A stretch of DNA of 64,000 bases from JAGQRJ01 sp041402045 (GTDB taxonomy: Bacteria; Planctomycetota; J058), in NCBI GenBank assembly GCA_041402045.1, contig JAWKSZ010000014.1, positions 62,001-126,000 on the forward strand, written 5' to 3'. Position 1 is the first letter of the stretch. Each line of letters begins with the position of its first letter. Positions 25,545 to 34,225 of this stretch are shown here, piece by piece. The translations under genes and the position numbers were made by a program. The notes beneath the pieces were generated by a model. That model had not been told where the DNA came from. It searched no databases and saw only the letters and a program-made list of their open reading frames with translations.

Positions 25545-26749
25545 AAGGCGACGGGCAGCAGGAACGCGTGGTGGGTGAAGGCGCCGAGCGCGCCGTTCCA
25601 GTCGAAGTACTGGCTGAAGAACACCGCGAACACGTAGAACCCGGACGCCGGGAGCATGAGCCAGGCCAGGGGCCAGCGCACGAACCAGCGCGCGCGGCCC
25701 TCGCGCCGGGCGCGCCAGGCGGCCCAGCCCGCGGCCAGGCGGCCGGGGAACAGCGCGGCCAGGAAGAACAGCGCCGGGAGCCAGCGCGCGTCGCGGTCCA
25801 GCGGCTCGATCTTCCAGAGGTAGAGCGGGAGCGCGAGGCCCAGGGTCAGCACCAGGGCCACCAGCGCGCTCAGCGGCGCGCGGGCCAGCTCGCGGCGGAT
25901 CGCGCGCAGCTCGAAGGCCGCGCCGAAGCGGTTCTCGCGGGCCAGGCGCGCCTGGCCCATGACCAGCCAGGGCAGGATCACCGTCAGCAGGAGCCCGCCG
26001 AGCACGCTCGCCGCCGGCGCGCGGCTGCCCGCGGCCAGGAGCAGGCTCGGGAGCAGGAGCCACAGGAGCGCGGCCACGAAGCCCTTGACCCCCAGCTCGA
26101 GCAGGTGCCCCAGGGCCAGCTCGGCGACGAAGGCGCGGCAGCGCGCCCAGGCGGCGGCGGGGGCGACCCCGTGCTTGACCAGCCACAGCGCGTTGAGCGG
26201 GCTGAAGAAGTAGCGCAGCCGCCCGCCGCGGGCGATCGCCAGCCCGGCCTGGAGCGCGGTCAACAGGAACAGCCCCGTCGTCCAGCCGCGCAGCGTCGCC
26301 GCGGCGCTCGAGGCCGGGAACAGCGCCGCGTCCTGAGCGTAGCCGCGCACGACCAGCCAGGGGATCGAGATCAGGAGCGTGCCCAGGACCGCGGAGCCGA
26401 TCCGCGCCAGGCGCCGCACCCCGGGGAAGCCCGCGCGCAGCGAGCCCTCCCGCGCCACCCGGCCCTCGGCCTCGAGCAGGTAGCCCAGGGTCACGAACTG
26501 GAGCACCGGGATCATGGCCGCGATCGCGAGCGCGACCCACAGCGCGCCGAGCCCGAAGGCGCCCTCGCTCAGCCAGGTGACGCGCGCCCACAGCCCGCGG
26601 GGGGCAGCCGGGGCCTCGGGGAACGGCGCGAAGGGCGCCTCGGCGGGCGGAGCCTCGGCGGCCGGAGCCTCCGCGGCCGGAGCCGCCTCGGGCTCGGGGG
26701 GCGGAGGCGTGGGGGAGGTCTCGTCGGCGGTCGTCACGGCGTGGCTCAT
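25538..26749 (-). CDS. Multi-pass membrane protein (DUF4013-like)
   Basis: A 403-residue protein. Residues 1-50 are Pro/Ala/Glu-rich and cytoplasmic. About nine hydrophobic segments follow, including LGALWVALAIAAMIPVLQFV, AVLGTLLISIPWLVVRGYA, ALLWLLLPSLLLAAG and PLSALVALVLTLGLALPLYL. Conserved-looking motifs are VTLGYLLEAEGRVARE and FSPLNALWLVKHGV, a pattern I associate with DUF4013-type proteins of planctomycetes. The enzyme or transport role is unknown. The start ATG is followed by no other candidate for 100 codons. Confidence 0.75.
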   Translation of the reverse strand: MSHAVTTADETSPTPPPPEPEAAPAAEAPAAEAPPAEAPFAPFPEAPAAPRGLWARVTWLSEGAFGLGALWVALAIAAMIPVLQFVTLGYLLEAEGRVAREGSLRAGFPGVRRLARIGSAVLGTLLISIPWLVVRGYAQDAALFPASSAAATLRGWTTGLFLLTALQAGLAIARGGRLRYFFSPLNALWLVKHGVAPAAAWARCRAFVAELALGHLLELGVKGFVAALLWLLLPSLLLAAGSRAPAASVLGGLLLTVILPWLVMGQARLARENRFGAAFELRAIRRELARAPLSALVALVLTLGLALPLYLWKIEPLDRDARWLPALFFLAALFPGRLAAGWAAWRARREGRARWFVRWPLAWLMLPASGFYVFAVFFSQYFDWNGALGAFTHHAFLLPVAFY

Positions 26750-26789
26750 GGTCCAGCCTACCGAGGAGCCCCCGGTCGGGTTTCAGCGG

Positions 26790-26893
26790 GCTGACGCGGC
26801 GAGGGGTGGGGTGGCGCTGACGCGGCGAGGCGTGGGCGTGCGCTGACGCGGCGAGGCGTGGGCGGGCGCTGACGCGGCGAGGCGTAGGCGGGC
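26790..26893. repeat. Four tandem copies of a 26-bp unit
   Basis: The unit GCTGACGCGGCGAGGCGTGG plus 6 more bases repeats four times without gaps (26790, 26816, 26842, 26868). The last three copies differ by one to three bases, and the first is more diverged. It runs directly into the left arm of the long hairpin at 26889-27228. Confidence 0.9.
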
Positions 26894-27228
26894 AGATGCC
26901 TTAGGACCGCAAAGGACGCAAAGGACGCAAAGGGACGCAAAGCTCCGATCGCGGGACCGCGCCGGTACAGACCGGGTACATGTCTGACAGAACTGATCGG
27001 GCACATGCCTGACGTCCTCGGTTGATAGGCATTGGCAGGAGGCTGCCGGTGCCGCCCGGTTGCACAGCCGAGCGCCCCTACGGCATGTCGGACCCCTCTC
27101 TTGACCGTTTGGAGGGTGCTCCGCCGACGCCATTCGTTTGTGCTCCCACGGAGAGCCCATGGTCTAGCAAGCCTTTGCGTCCCTTTGCGTCCTTTGCGCC
27201 CTTTGCGGTGAAGAGCATCTACCCGCCC
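26889..27228. repeat. Long hairpin with arms of a 9-bp tandem unit (copy B)
   Basis: The 575 bases between the membrane protein and the DUF1549 gene hold no gene, only this element and the 26-bp repeats. The left arm (26889-26943) and right arm (27171-27228) are near reverse complements. Each arm has a GGCGGG(C/T)AGATGC outer block and then CGCAAAGGA-type units repeated with 9-bp period. The loop is about 227 bases and has no coding frame I trust. The arms are almost identical to those at 43868-44100, so this is a dispersed family; the element at 4921-5283 may be a distant relative. Confidence 0.85.
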
Positions 27229-27324
27229 TCGCCTCCGTCGACGTGTGCCGGTCTAGAGCGACTCCGTGGGCGCTGAAACCAGCGCCGGCCCTCGCCGGTA
27301 GAGTGGGCGGAAGGCAGGTAGACC

Positions 27325-28938
27325 ATGCGTGGCTGGCTGATCGCGGCGGTGCCCCTGGGGCTCGCGCTCATGGCCGTGGGGCGTGACGCGCCGCGCACGA
27401 ACCCCCTGCCTCCGGAGGCCCGCGAGAGCGAGGCGCTCAGCGCGCGGATCGACGCGCACTTCGCCCAGCGCTGGGAGGCGGCCGGGGTGACCCCCAGCCC
27501 CCGCGTGGACGCCCTGGGCTTCACGCGGCGGCTGTGGCTCGACCTCCTGGGCACCGTGCCCAGCCTGGAGGAGGTCCGCGCGCTCGAGGCGCTGCCCGAG
27601 GCCGAGCGCCGCGGCTGGGCGATCGAGCGCGCGCTGACCGACCCGCGCTTCGCCAGCCACCTCGCCGAGCGCCTGGCGCGGATCGTGGTCGGCGAGGACC
27701 GCCGCGAGGACGACCTGCTCTATCGCCGGCGGCGCCTGGTCGACTGGCTGGGGCTGCAGCTCGTAAAGAACCGGCCCTGGGACGCGGTGGTCCGCGAGCT
27801 GATCCAGGCCGAGGGCCTGAGCACCGACACCCCGGCCACGAACTTCGTGGTCAGCCAGGAGCGCGACCCGCTGCGCCTGGCCGCGCGCAGCACCCGCGCC
27901 TTCCTCGGGGTGCGCATTGACTGCGCCCAGTGCCACGACCACCCGTTCACCGACTGGACCCAGGATCAGTTCCAGGGGCTCGCCGCGTTCTGGGCCCAGG
28001 TCCAGCCGACCCCGCCCCTGGTCCGGGATCTGCCGGCGGGCGAGCTCTACGTCGACGAGCACGGGGTGCCCCTCCCGCCGGGGCAGGAGCCGGCCTCGGC
28101 GGAGGAGGCCCGGGTGGTGGTGGCCTCGGTGCCCTACGGTTCGGGCTACCTGCCCGAGGGCAAGGGCCGGCGCCAGGCCTACGCCGCCTGGCTGACCCAC
28201 CCCCAGAACCCCTACTTCGCCAAGGCGATCGTGAACCGGCTGTGGAGCTGGCTCCTGGGCCGCGGGTTCGTGGAGCCGGTGGACGAGCTGGACCTCACCG
28301 CGCCGCACCCGCTGGACGCGCCCTTGCTCGACGCGCTGGTCGAGGACTTCGTGGCCCACGGCTACTCCCTCAAGCGCCTGGTGCGCGCGATCGTCTCCGC
28401 CGAGGTCTACCGCGTGGGCTCGGCGCTGCCCGAGGGCGGCGACGAGGCGACCCAGGCCGCGGTGTGGGCGACCTACCCGCTCAAGCAGCTGCGCCCGCGG
28501 GCGCTGGGGGCGAGCCTGCTCCAGGCCACGTCGTTCTGGACCCACGACCGCGACCGCGCGCAGCTCCTGCGCCTGGCGCGCTGGGGCCAGCTCAACGACT
28601 TCCTCCAGGCCCACGGCGAGGGCAAGGACACCGAGGCCGTGGAGGAGGAGAACCTGCTCCAGCGCCTGAACCTGCTCAACGGGCGCCCGTTCCACGAGGC
28701 GACCAAGACCGACAGCCCGTTCACCGTGGTGACCCGGATCCCGGCGCTGGCCGCCGGCGCCGACGAGGCCCTCGAGGCGCTGTTCCTCATGACCCTCACC
28801 CGGCGACCCAGCGAGGCCGAGCGCGCGCTGTTCCGCCCCGAGCTCGAGGCCGCGGGCTCGAACCGCGAGCAGGCGCAGGTCCTCGCCGACGCGGCCTGGG
28901 TCCTGGTCAACACGACCGAGTTCGCCTGGAACCACTGA
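27325..28938 (+). CDS. DUF1549/DUF1553 domain protein
   Basis: A 537-residue exported protein. After an N-terminal hydrophobic helix, DUF1549 spans about residues 35-240 (LGFTRRLWLDLLGTVPSLEE, LRLAARSTRAFLGVRIDCAQ) with a CAQCHDHPF motif near residue 200 that could bind a c-type haem. DUF1553 follows from about residue 280 (LTHPQNPYFAKAIVNRLWSW, GRGFVEPVDELD, HPLDAPLLDALVEDFVAHGY). This pairing is characteristic of planctomycetes and relatives, usually in much longer proteins paired with a DUF1501 gene. Here no DUF1501 partner is adjacent. Substrate unknown; a link to polymer breakdown is often suggested for the family. Start supported by AAGGCAGG upstream. Confidence 0.92.
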   Translation: MRGWLIAAVPLGLALMAVGRDAPRTNPLPPEARESEALSARIDAHFAQRWEAAGVTPSPRVDALGFTRRLWLDLLGTVPSLEEVRALEALPEAERRGWAIERALTDPRFASHLAERLARIVVGEDRREDDLLYRRRRLVDWLGLQLVKNRPWDAVVRELIQAEGLSTDTPATNFVVSQERDPLRLAARSTRAFLGVRIDCAQCHDHPFTDWTQDQFQGLAAFWAQVQPTPPLVRDLPAGELYVDEHGVPLPPGQEPASAEEARVVVASVPYGSGYLPEGKGRRQAYAAWLTHPQNPYFAKAIVNRLWSWLLGRGFVEPVDELDLTAPHPLDAPLLDALVEDFVAHGYSLKRLVRAIVSAEVYRVGSALPEGGDEATQAAVWATYPLKQLRPRALGASLLQATSFWTHDRDRAQLLRLARWGQLNDFLQAHGEGKDTEAVEEENLLQRLNLLNGRPFHEATKTDSPFTVVTRIPALAAGADEALEALFLMTLTRRPSEAERALFRPELEAAGSNREQAQVLADAAWVLVNTTEFAWNH

Positions 28939-28965
28939 GCCGCGGAGGGGTGGCCCCGCGAGCCC

Positions 28966-30747
28966 CTACTCTCCGCCTAGCTGCCTGAGCGCCTCCTGGG
29001 CCCGGGCCTGGGCGTCGGGGTTCCACACCAGGCGCGGAACGGACTCCCGCAGCGCGCGGCGCGCGTCCTCGCGCTGCCCGTACTGCAGGTAGAGGAAGCC
29101 CATGTTGAAGTAGGCCAGGCCGGCGACGTCGTCGCGACCCTGGGTGGCCCGGGAGTAGTCGTCGAGCGCCTCCTGGTTCATTCCCAGGCGGCGGTGGGCG
29201 ATCCCGGCCTCGAGGTGGGCCTGGGTCAGGTCGGGGTCGAGCTCGGCGGCTTCGGCGAGCAGCTCGAGGGCCTCCTCGTGCTGGCCTTGCCGATTGCGCA
29301 GCACGGCGACGTCGTAGCAGTCCCGGGCGACGTAGGAGTTGGCCACTCGCTGGGCGGCCTGGAAGCCGAGCCCTCCCTCGGGCAAGCCGACGCCCATGAT
29401 CGGGGCGTGGACCAGGGCGGTGAACACGAGCAAGGACAGCGGGAGCCGGCCGCCGCCTGGCGCGGGGGTCCCTCGGCTGCGGGCGAGGTGCAGGCGACGC
29501 TCGAGGTCGGCCAGGCACCAGGCCGCGAACGGGATCAGGCAGCTGACGAGGGAGAGGCGGTAGCGGCTGCTGACCACGAACGGGAGCAGCGAGCCGGCGT
29601 AGCAGGCGGCGACCAGGACCAGGTAGCGCGCAGGGCCTCGCTGTCGGCGCAGGCGCCAGATCCCCCACAGCCCCAGGGGGGCGAGCAGCCCGAAGCCGAT
29701 CAGCGGGAGCGGGCCGCGCAGGGCCGGCGGCACGTGCTCGCGGTACCAGTAGAGGTTCCGGTTGTCGGGGACCTCGTAGACGTTGCAGACCAGCAGCAGC
29801 TTGTGCAGGGTGCGCTGGACGAAGGCCGCCGGGTCGGCGCGAATGAAGCGCAGCCCCTCCTCGAGCCAGAACTGCTCGCGCTCCTTGGCTGTCAGGCTGT
29901 GGCCCGTGCGGCGCTCGGCCTCCTGGGTCCACTGCTCCTCCTCGTGCTCCACCGAGCCCTGGATCTCCGGGGGGCTCAGGTGCAGGCCCGAGTGCGGGTT
30001 GCTGGGGTTGTTGCCCACGTAGAACACGGTGCCGTAGCCGGCCGAGATCAGGACCAGCTCACCCCGCCGCGCGTTGTGGATCGTGGCCGGCGAGATCGCC
30101 AGCAGCACGCCCAGGCCGCTGAGCCCCACGTGGAGCGCCCAGCGCTTCCAGGGCGGGGGGGCGGGCGTGCAGCAGCGCAGGCCATACCAGAAGGCGGGCA
30201 ACGTCAGCAGCAGGTTGGGCCGGGTCAGGCAGGCCAGGCCCAGGGCGAGGCCGAAGCACACGCTCGTGAGCGGGCGGCGTCGCTCGAGGGCCACCAGCCC
30301 GACCCACAGGCTCAGGTCGAACAGGAGCAGGGAGAGGCTGGTCTTGAGCACGGCGCCGGTCGAGAACACGTAGGGCTCGTAGAGCGCGACCAGGAGCGCC
30401 GCGAACAGGGCCGCGCGGGGGCCGAACAGCCGGTTCGTGATCCGGTGGGCGAGCACCACCCGCAGCGCGTCGAGCACGGCCTGCACCAGGAGCACGGCGA
30501 CGGTCTTGGTGCCGACCAGCCCGTAGATCCCGGCCAGGAAATACGCATACAGCGGGTCGACGTAGAACACGCCGGGCTTGGCTTCTCCGGCCAGGATCCG
30601 CCGAGCCCACGCGTCGTAGGCGGCGGCGTCGCGGATCAGCGTCCCCTGGAAGGGGTCGTCCAGCAGCAGCACGTTGGCCAGCCTGAGCACCAGCGCCAGG
30701 CCAACCAGGGCAGGCAGCAGCCAGCGGGGAGGGGGCGGAGGCGGCAT
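28966..30747 (-). CDS. GT-C fold glycosyltransferase with C-terminal TPR repeats
   Basis: A 593-residue membrane protein with about ten transmembrane helices in residues 10-430. The first outside loop carries DDPFQGTLIRDAAAYDAWAR and PGVFYVDPLYAYFLAGIYG, with the paired acidic residues expected of PMT/ArnT-type (GT-C) transferases that use polyprenyl-phosphate sugars. The C-terminal 110 residues are TPR units (VAVLRNRQGQHEEALELLAE, AHLEAGIAHRRLGMNQEAL, AYFNMGFLYLQYGQREDARR). It ends 27 bases from the facing DUF1549 gene. The divergent GT2 gene at 30864 probably makes the lipid-linked sugar that this enzyme uses. Confidence 0.85.
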   Translation of the reverse strand: MPPPPPPRWLLPALVGLALVLRLANVLLLDDPFQGTLIRDAAAYDAWARRILAGEAKPGVFYVDPLYAYFLAGIYGLVGTKTVAVLLVQAVLDALRVVLAHRITNRLFGPRAALFAALLVALYEPYVFSTGAVLKTSLSLLLFDLSLWVGLVALERRRPLTSVCFGLALGLACLTRPNLLLTLPAFWYGLRCCTPAPPPWKRWALHVGLSGLGVLLAISPATIHNARRGELVLISAGYGTVFYVGNNPSNPHSGLHLSPPEIQGSVEHEEEQWTQEAERRTGHSLTAKEREQFWLEEGLRFIRADPAAFVQRTLHKLLLVCNVYEVPDNRNLYWYREHVPPALRGPLPLIGFGLLAPLGLWGIWRLRRQRGPARYLVLVAACYAGSLLPFVVSSRYRLSLVSCLIPFAAWCLADLERRLHLARSRGTPAPGGGRLPLSLLVFTALVHAPIMGVGLPEGGLGFQAAQRVANSYVARDCYDVAVLRNRQGQHEEALELLAEAAELDPDLTQAHLEAGIAHRRLGMNQEALDDYSRATQGRDDVAGLAYFNMGFLYLQYGQREDARRALRESVPRLVWNPDAQARAQEALRQLGGE

Positions 30748-30863
30748 GGGCGGACGGTAGCAAGTCGTCGCAGCGGCTGCGACTCCAGGCCAGCGGGAGG
30801 CGCGGAGGCGCGCCGCCGAGCGGGCTGGGACGGGTGGTAGACTCCTCCTGCTCCAGGCCCGCT

Positions 30864-31808
30864 ATGCCCCCCAGACTCTCCTGCGCGATACCGGTGTGGA
30901 ACGAGGACGCCGTGCTCCCCGAGCTGCTCCAGCGGCTGGGGGCGGTGCTGGACGGGCTGCCCGGGGGGCCCCACGAGATCCTGCTCGTCGACGACGGGAG
31001 CACCGACCGCACCCCCGAGCTGCTGGAGCGCGCCGCCGCGGCCGATCCGCGGGTCACGGTGGTGCAGCTCTCGCGCAACTTCGGCCAGCAGGCGGCGATC
31101 ACCGCGGCCCTGGACCACGCGCGCGGCGACGCGGTCGTGGTCATGGACGCCGACCTGCAGGACGAGCCCGAGGCGATCCCCAGCTTCCTCGAGCGCTTCG
31201 CCCAGGGCTACGACGTGGTCTACGCCCGCCGGGTCAAGCGCAAGGAGTCCTGGCTCCTCCGCTGCAGCTACAGCCTCGCGTATCGCCTGATCAACCGGCT
31301 CTCCGAGGTGCGGCTCCCCCTCGACGCCGGCGACTTCGCGCTGCTCTCGCGCCGGGTGGTCGACGAGCTGAAGCGCAACCCGGAGCACAAGCGCTACCTG
31401 CGCGGCCTGCGCGCCTGGGTCGGGTTCCGCCAGATCGGGATCGACGTGGAGCGCGCCTCACGTCGAGCCGGCCGCCCGAAGTACACCCTGTTCTCCCTGA
31501 CCGGGCTCATGCTCGACGGGATCTTCTCCTTCTCGGTGGTGCCGCTGCGCCTGGCGGGGCTGACCGGCGCCCTGGCCGTGCTCGCCTGCGTCGGCTACGC
31601 CGCCTACGCGCTCTACGTGAAGCTGGCGACCGAGGTCTCGCCCCAGGGCTTCACGGCGATCATTCTGGTGGTCGTGTTCCTCGCGGGGCTGCAAATGCTC
31701 TTCCTCAGCTTGCTGGGGGAGTACATCGGGCGGATCTACGAGGAGGTCAAGCGGCGCCCGCTCTACGTCGTCGAGCGCGTGCTCCGCAGCGACGAGGGGG
31801 TGGGCTGA
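30864..31808 (+). CDS. Family 2 glycosyltransferase, polyprenyl-phosphate sugar synthase type
   Basis: A 314-residue protein. The GT2 catalytic domain has the nucleotide-binding IPVWNEDAVLPELLQRL, ILLVDDGSTDRTPELLE and the metal-binding VVVMDADLQDEPE (DxD-type), plus LSRNFGQQAAITAALDHARG. Two C-terminal transmembrane helices (about residues 225-250 and 260-290) and YIGRIYEEVKRRPLYVVE match the DPM1/GtrB/ArnC group, which transfers a sugar from a nucleotide to polyprenyl phosphate at the inner face of the membrane. Start at the Met before PPRLSCAIPVWNE. Followed at once by the methyltransferase, whose GTG comes straight after its TGA. Confidence 0.93.
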   Translation: MPPRLSCAIPVWNEDAVLPELLQRLGAVLDGLPGGPHEILLVDDGSTDRTPELLERAAAADPRVTVVQLSRNFGQQAAITAALDHARGDAVVVMDADLQDEPEAIPSFLERFAQGYDVVYARRVKRKESWLLRCSYSLAYRLINRLSEVRLPLDAGDFALLSRRVVDELKRNPEHKRYLRGLRAWVGFRQIGIDVERASRRAGRPKYTLFSLTGLMLDGIFSFSVVPLRLAGLTGALAVLACVGYAAYALYVKLATEVSPQGFTAIILVVVFLAGLQMLFLSLLGEYIGRIYEEVKRRPLYVVERVLRSDEGVG

Positions 31809-32579
31809 GTGGGCTTCCGCGTCCTCTCGCAGCGGGTCGAGGTCCGCTTCCCCGACGCCTGGTACGAGCTCGCCGACCCCGAGCACGTGTGGCTGCAGTG
31901 GCGCCTGCGCGCGCTCGCGAACCAGCTCCGGGAGCTGGGGGTCCCGCTCGACGCGCCGCTCAGGGCGCTGGAGGTCGGCTGCGGGCAGGGGGCGCTGCGG
32001 CGGCAGCTGGAGGACGTGAGCGCCTGGAGCGTGGACGGGGCCGACCTCAACGAGCAGGCGCTGCGCGGCCAGGAGCCTGGGCGAGGCGAGCTCTTGCTCT
32101 ACGACGTCCACGATCGGCTCCCCGAGCTCGCCGGGCGCTACGACGTGGTGGTGGCGTTCGACGTGATCGAGCACGTCGAGGACGCCCACGGCTTCCTCGC
32201 CTCGGCGATCTTCCACCTGCGCCCGGGCGGCTGGCTGCTGATCAACGTCCCGGCCTGCGCGGCGCTGTGGAGCGAATACGACGTGGCCGCGGGTCACCAC
32301 CGTCGCTACGGCAAGCGGCTGCTGAAGCGCGAGCTCGCGGGCCTGCCGCTGGAGCTGGTCGATCAGCGCTACTGGGGGCTCTCCCTGCTGCCCGCCCTCG
32401 CGGTGCGCAAGCTGCTGACCCGCAGCGGAGGCGCCCCGGAGCAGGTGATCCGCCGCGGCTTTCGCGTCCCCGGGCGCGCGGCGCAGGCGCTGCTGCGCGG
32501 CGTCATGCGCCTGGAGACCCGGCTGCTGCAGCGGGCTCCGGTGGGCTCGTCGCTCCTGGCCGCGGCGCGCAAGGTCTGA
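31809..32579 (+). CDS. Class I SAM-dependent methyltransferase
   Basis: A 256-residue protein. Motif I (ALEVGCGQGALRRQL) binds S-adenosylmethionine. Later motifs are VDGADLNEQAL (acidic end of strand 2), YDVVVAFDVIEHVEDAHGFL (motif post-I/II) and LRPGGWLLINVPA. The set is that of UbiE/Coq5-like type-11 methyltransferases that often sit beside glycosyltransferases. HHRRYGKRLLKREL after the core is typical of this subgroup. It is fused in operon to the GT2 gene with zero spacing. The acceptor is unknown, possibly a lipid-linked sugar or glycan. Confidence 0.9.
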   Translation: MGFRVLSQRVEVRFPDAWYELADPEHVWLQWRLRALANQLRELGVPLDAPLRALEVGCGQGALRRQLEDVSAWSVDGADLNEQALRGQEPGRGELLLYDVHDRLPELAGRYDVVVAFDVIEHVEDAHGFLASAIFHLRPGGWLLINVPACAALWSEYDVAAGHHRRYGKRLLKRELAGLPLELVDQRYWGLSLLPALAVRKLLTRSGGAPEQVIRRGFRVPGRAAQALLRGVMRLETRLLQRAPVGSSLLAAARKV

Positions 32580-32641
32580 CGCCGAGACCTCGAGGCACGG
32601 AGCGCCCGGGCCCCGAGTAGCATGGCCGACGGAGGCCCCCC

Positions 32642-33532
32642 ATGCGGCTCACGATCCTGTGCCTGCTGGCCCTGAGCGCCGTGTGCGCTCAGGAGCCCGA
32701 CGCGTTCGAGGTCCCCCGGGAGGCGCTCAAGGGCGTGCAGCGCGAGAGCGCGCGGCTCGCCTGGCGCCCGGAGGTCGGCGCCACGCGCCGGGTGCGCGCG
32801 GGCTCGCAGCTCGTGCTCACCCAGACCTCCGAGCACGCCCACGAGGGCGAGGCCCCGGCGCCGCCGATCCTGATCGAGAACACGCAGGAGCTGACCCTCG
32901 AGGTGGCGGCGGTGGGCTCCGAGCACGTGGACGTGCGCTGCACGACCGGGAAGCTGGCGATCTCGATCGGCGGGCTGGGCCCCGAGCAGCACCTCGACAC
33001 CGAGCAGGGGCTGCGCTCGGGGAACCCGGGCCTCGACCTGTTCGGCGAGCTGGTGGGCGAGCCCTACCTCCTGCGCCTCGAGCCGCGGGGTCAGGTGCTG
33101 CGGATCCAGGACGCCGACGACCTCTACCGCCGGCTGCGGGAGAAGACCCAGGGCGGCTTCGAGGACCTGAACCTGGAGACGACCCTCGACCCCGTGCGCA
33201 CGGCCCGCGAGCTGCAGCCCTTGTTCGTGGAGTTCCCCGAGGAGGAGGAGCTCAAGCCCGGCCAGCGCTGGGCGGTGGGGCGGACCGTCGAGGTCGCCGC
33301 TGGCGAGTCGCTGGAGGGCGCGGCGACCTACGTCTATCTGGGGATCGCCGAGCACCAGGGGCGCAAGTGCGCGAAGCTCGCCGCGCGCTTCGTGTTCCGC
33401 GCCCAGGACTACCCCAACCCTGGGCCGAACGGGGTCAGCAAGCTCTCCGGGGCCGGCGAGCCCTACGCGCTGTGGGTCGACCTGGGCGACGGGGGCGTGC
33501 TCGCCTGCGAGACCCAGCGCCTGCTGGTCTAG
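32642..33532 (+). CDS. Exported protein of unknown function, apparently cut by an in-frame amber codon
   Basis: Up to the first stop it has 296 residues: a signal peptide (MRLTILCLLALSAVCAQ), then a strand-rich domain (VLTQTSEHAHEGEAPAPPIL, ELTLEVAAVGSEHVDVRCTT, YLLRLEPRGQVLRIQDAD), somewhat like DUF6263-type proteins. At 33530 a TAG ends it. The same frame, however, continues in good codon use for 25 more codons (VEQTLLGEVAHMTIDSTLTV, then EVLER) to a TGA at 33608-33610. That second stop makes a GTGA junction with the Nudix start, the usual operon spacing here. The tail completes the last beta-strands, so the TAG is probably a nonsense change, a sequencing error or a readthrough site. Confidence 0.75.
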   Translation: MRLTILCLLALSAVCAQEPDAFEVPREALKGVQRESARLAWRPEVGATRRVRAGSQLVLTQTSEHAHEGEAPAPPILIENTQELTLEVAAVGSEHVDVRCTTGKLAISIGGLGPEQHLDTEQGLRSGNPGLDLFGELVGEPYLLRLEPRGQVLRIQDADDLYRRLREKTQGGFEDLNLETTLDPVRTARELQPLFVEFPEEEELKPGQRWAVGRTVEVAAGESLEGAATYVYLGIAEHQGRKCAKLAARFVFRAQDYPNPGPNGVSKLSGAGEPYALWVDLGDGGVLACETQRLLV

Positions 33533-33606
33533 GTCGAGCAGACGCTCCTGGGCGAGGTGGCCCACATGACGATCGACTCCACGCTGACGGTCGAGGTCCT
33601 CGAGCG

Positions 33607-34038
33607 GTGAGCGCGGTCAAGGTCCGCGCGGCGGGGGTCGTCCCGGTGCGGCGCACCGCCGCGGGGTGGCGGGTGCTCGGGCTGCGCTGCTACAGGAACT
33701 GGGACTTCCCCAAGGGGGTCGTGGAGCCGGGGGAGTCGCTGCGGGAGACCGCCCTGCGCGAGGCCCGGGAGGAGGCGGCGCTCGACGACCTGGCCTTCCG
33801 CTGGGGCGAGGCCACGGTGGACACGCCCGTGTACAGCCGGGGCAAGGTGGCCACCTACTTCCTGGCCGAGACGGCGCGCGAGGCGATCGAGCTCCCGGTG
33901 AATCCGGAGCTCGGGCACCCCGAGCACCACGAGGGTCGCTGGCTCGGTTTCGCCGAGGCGCGGGAGCTGTTTCCGGCCCGGCTGCAGGGGGTCCTGAGCT
34001 GGGTTCAGGAGCGCCTGGAGGGCGTTGAAAGTCGGTAA
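33607..34038 (+). CDS. Nudix hydrolase
   Basis: A 143-residue Nudix protein. The Nudix box G-x5-E-x7-REUxEExGU is complete as GVVEPGESLRETALREAREE followed by AAL, with KG just before it (WDFPKGVVEPG). The size and the AAGVVPVRRTAAGWRVLGLR opening suggest the Ap4A hydrolase/MutT-like group that cleaves X-linked nucleoside diphosphates. Substrate specificity cannot be told. GTG start overlapping an upstream TGA (GTGA). Confidence 0.92.
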   Translation: MSAVKVRAAGVVPVRRTAAGWRVLGLRCYRNWDFPKGVVEPGESLRETALREAREEAALDDLAFRWGEATVDTPVYSRGKVATYFLAETAREAIELPVNPELGHPEHHEGRWLGFAEARELFPARLQGVLSWVQERLEGVESR

Positions 34039-34225
34039 AAAACATGCCCGGCTACCGGTGGCAGTCTGCTCGGGGCTGTCGTATGGTTCCGCACTTCGGT
34101 CCTCAGCCGACGTGGGTCGGCGCGAGGCAGGGAGAGACAAGGACACCCTGATTCGCACTCGTCGAGGAGCCGAGACACGGGGTTTTGGGGAAGGATCCCG
34201 AGCCCGAGACCAAATGAGGAATCCA

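Noticed and set aside
33530..33532. Genome-wide reassignment of TAG
   Set aside because: TAG ends nuoA, nuoC and the coiled-coil gene at 4892 at positions that fit family lengths and overlaps.
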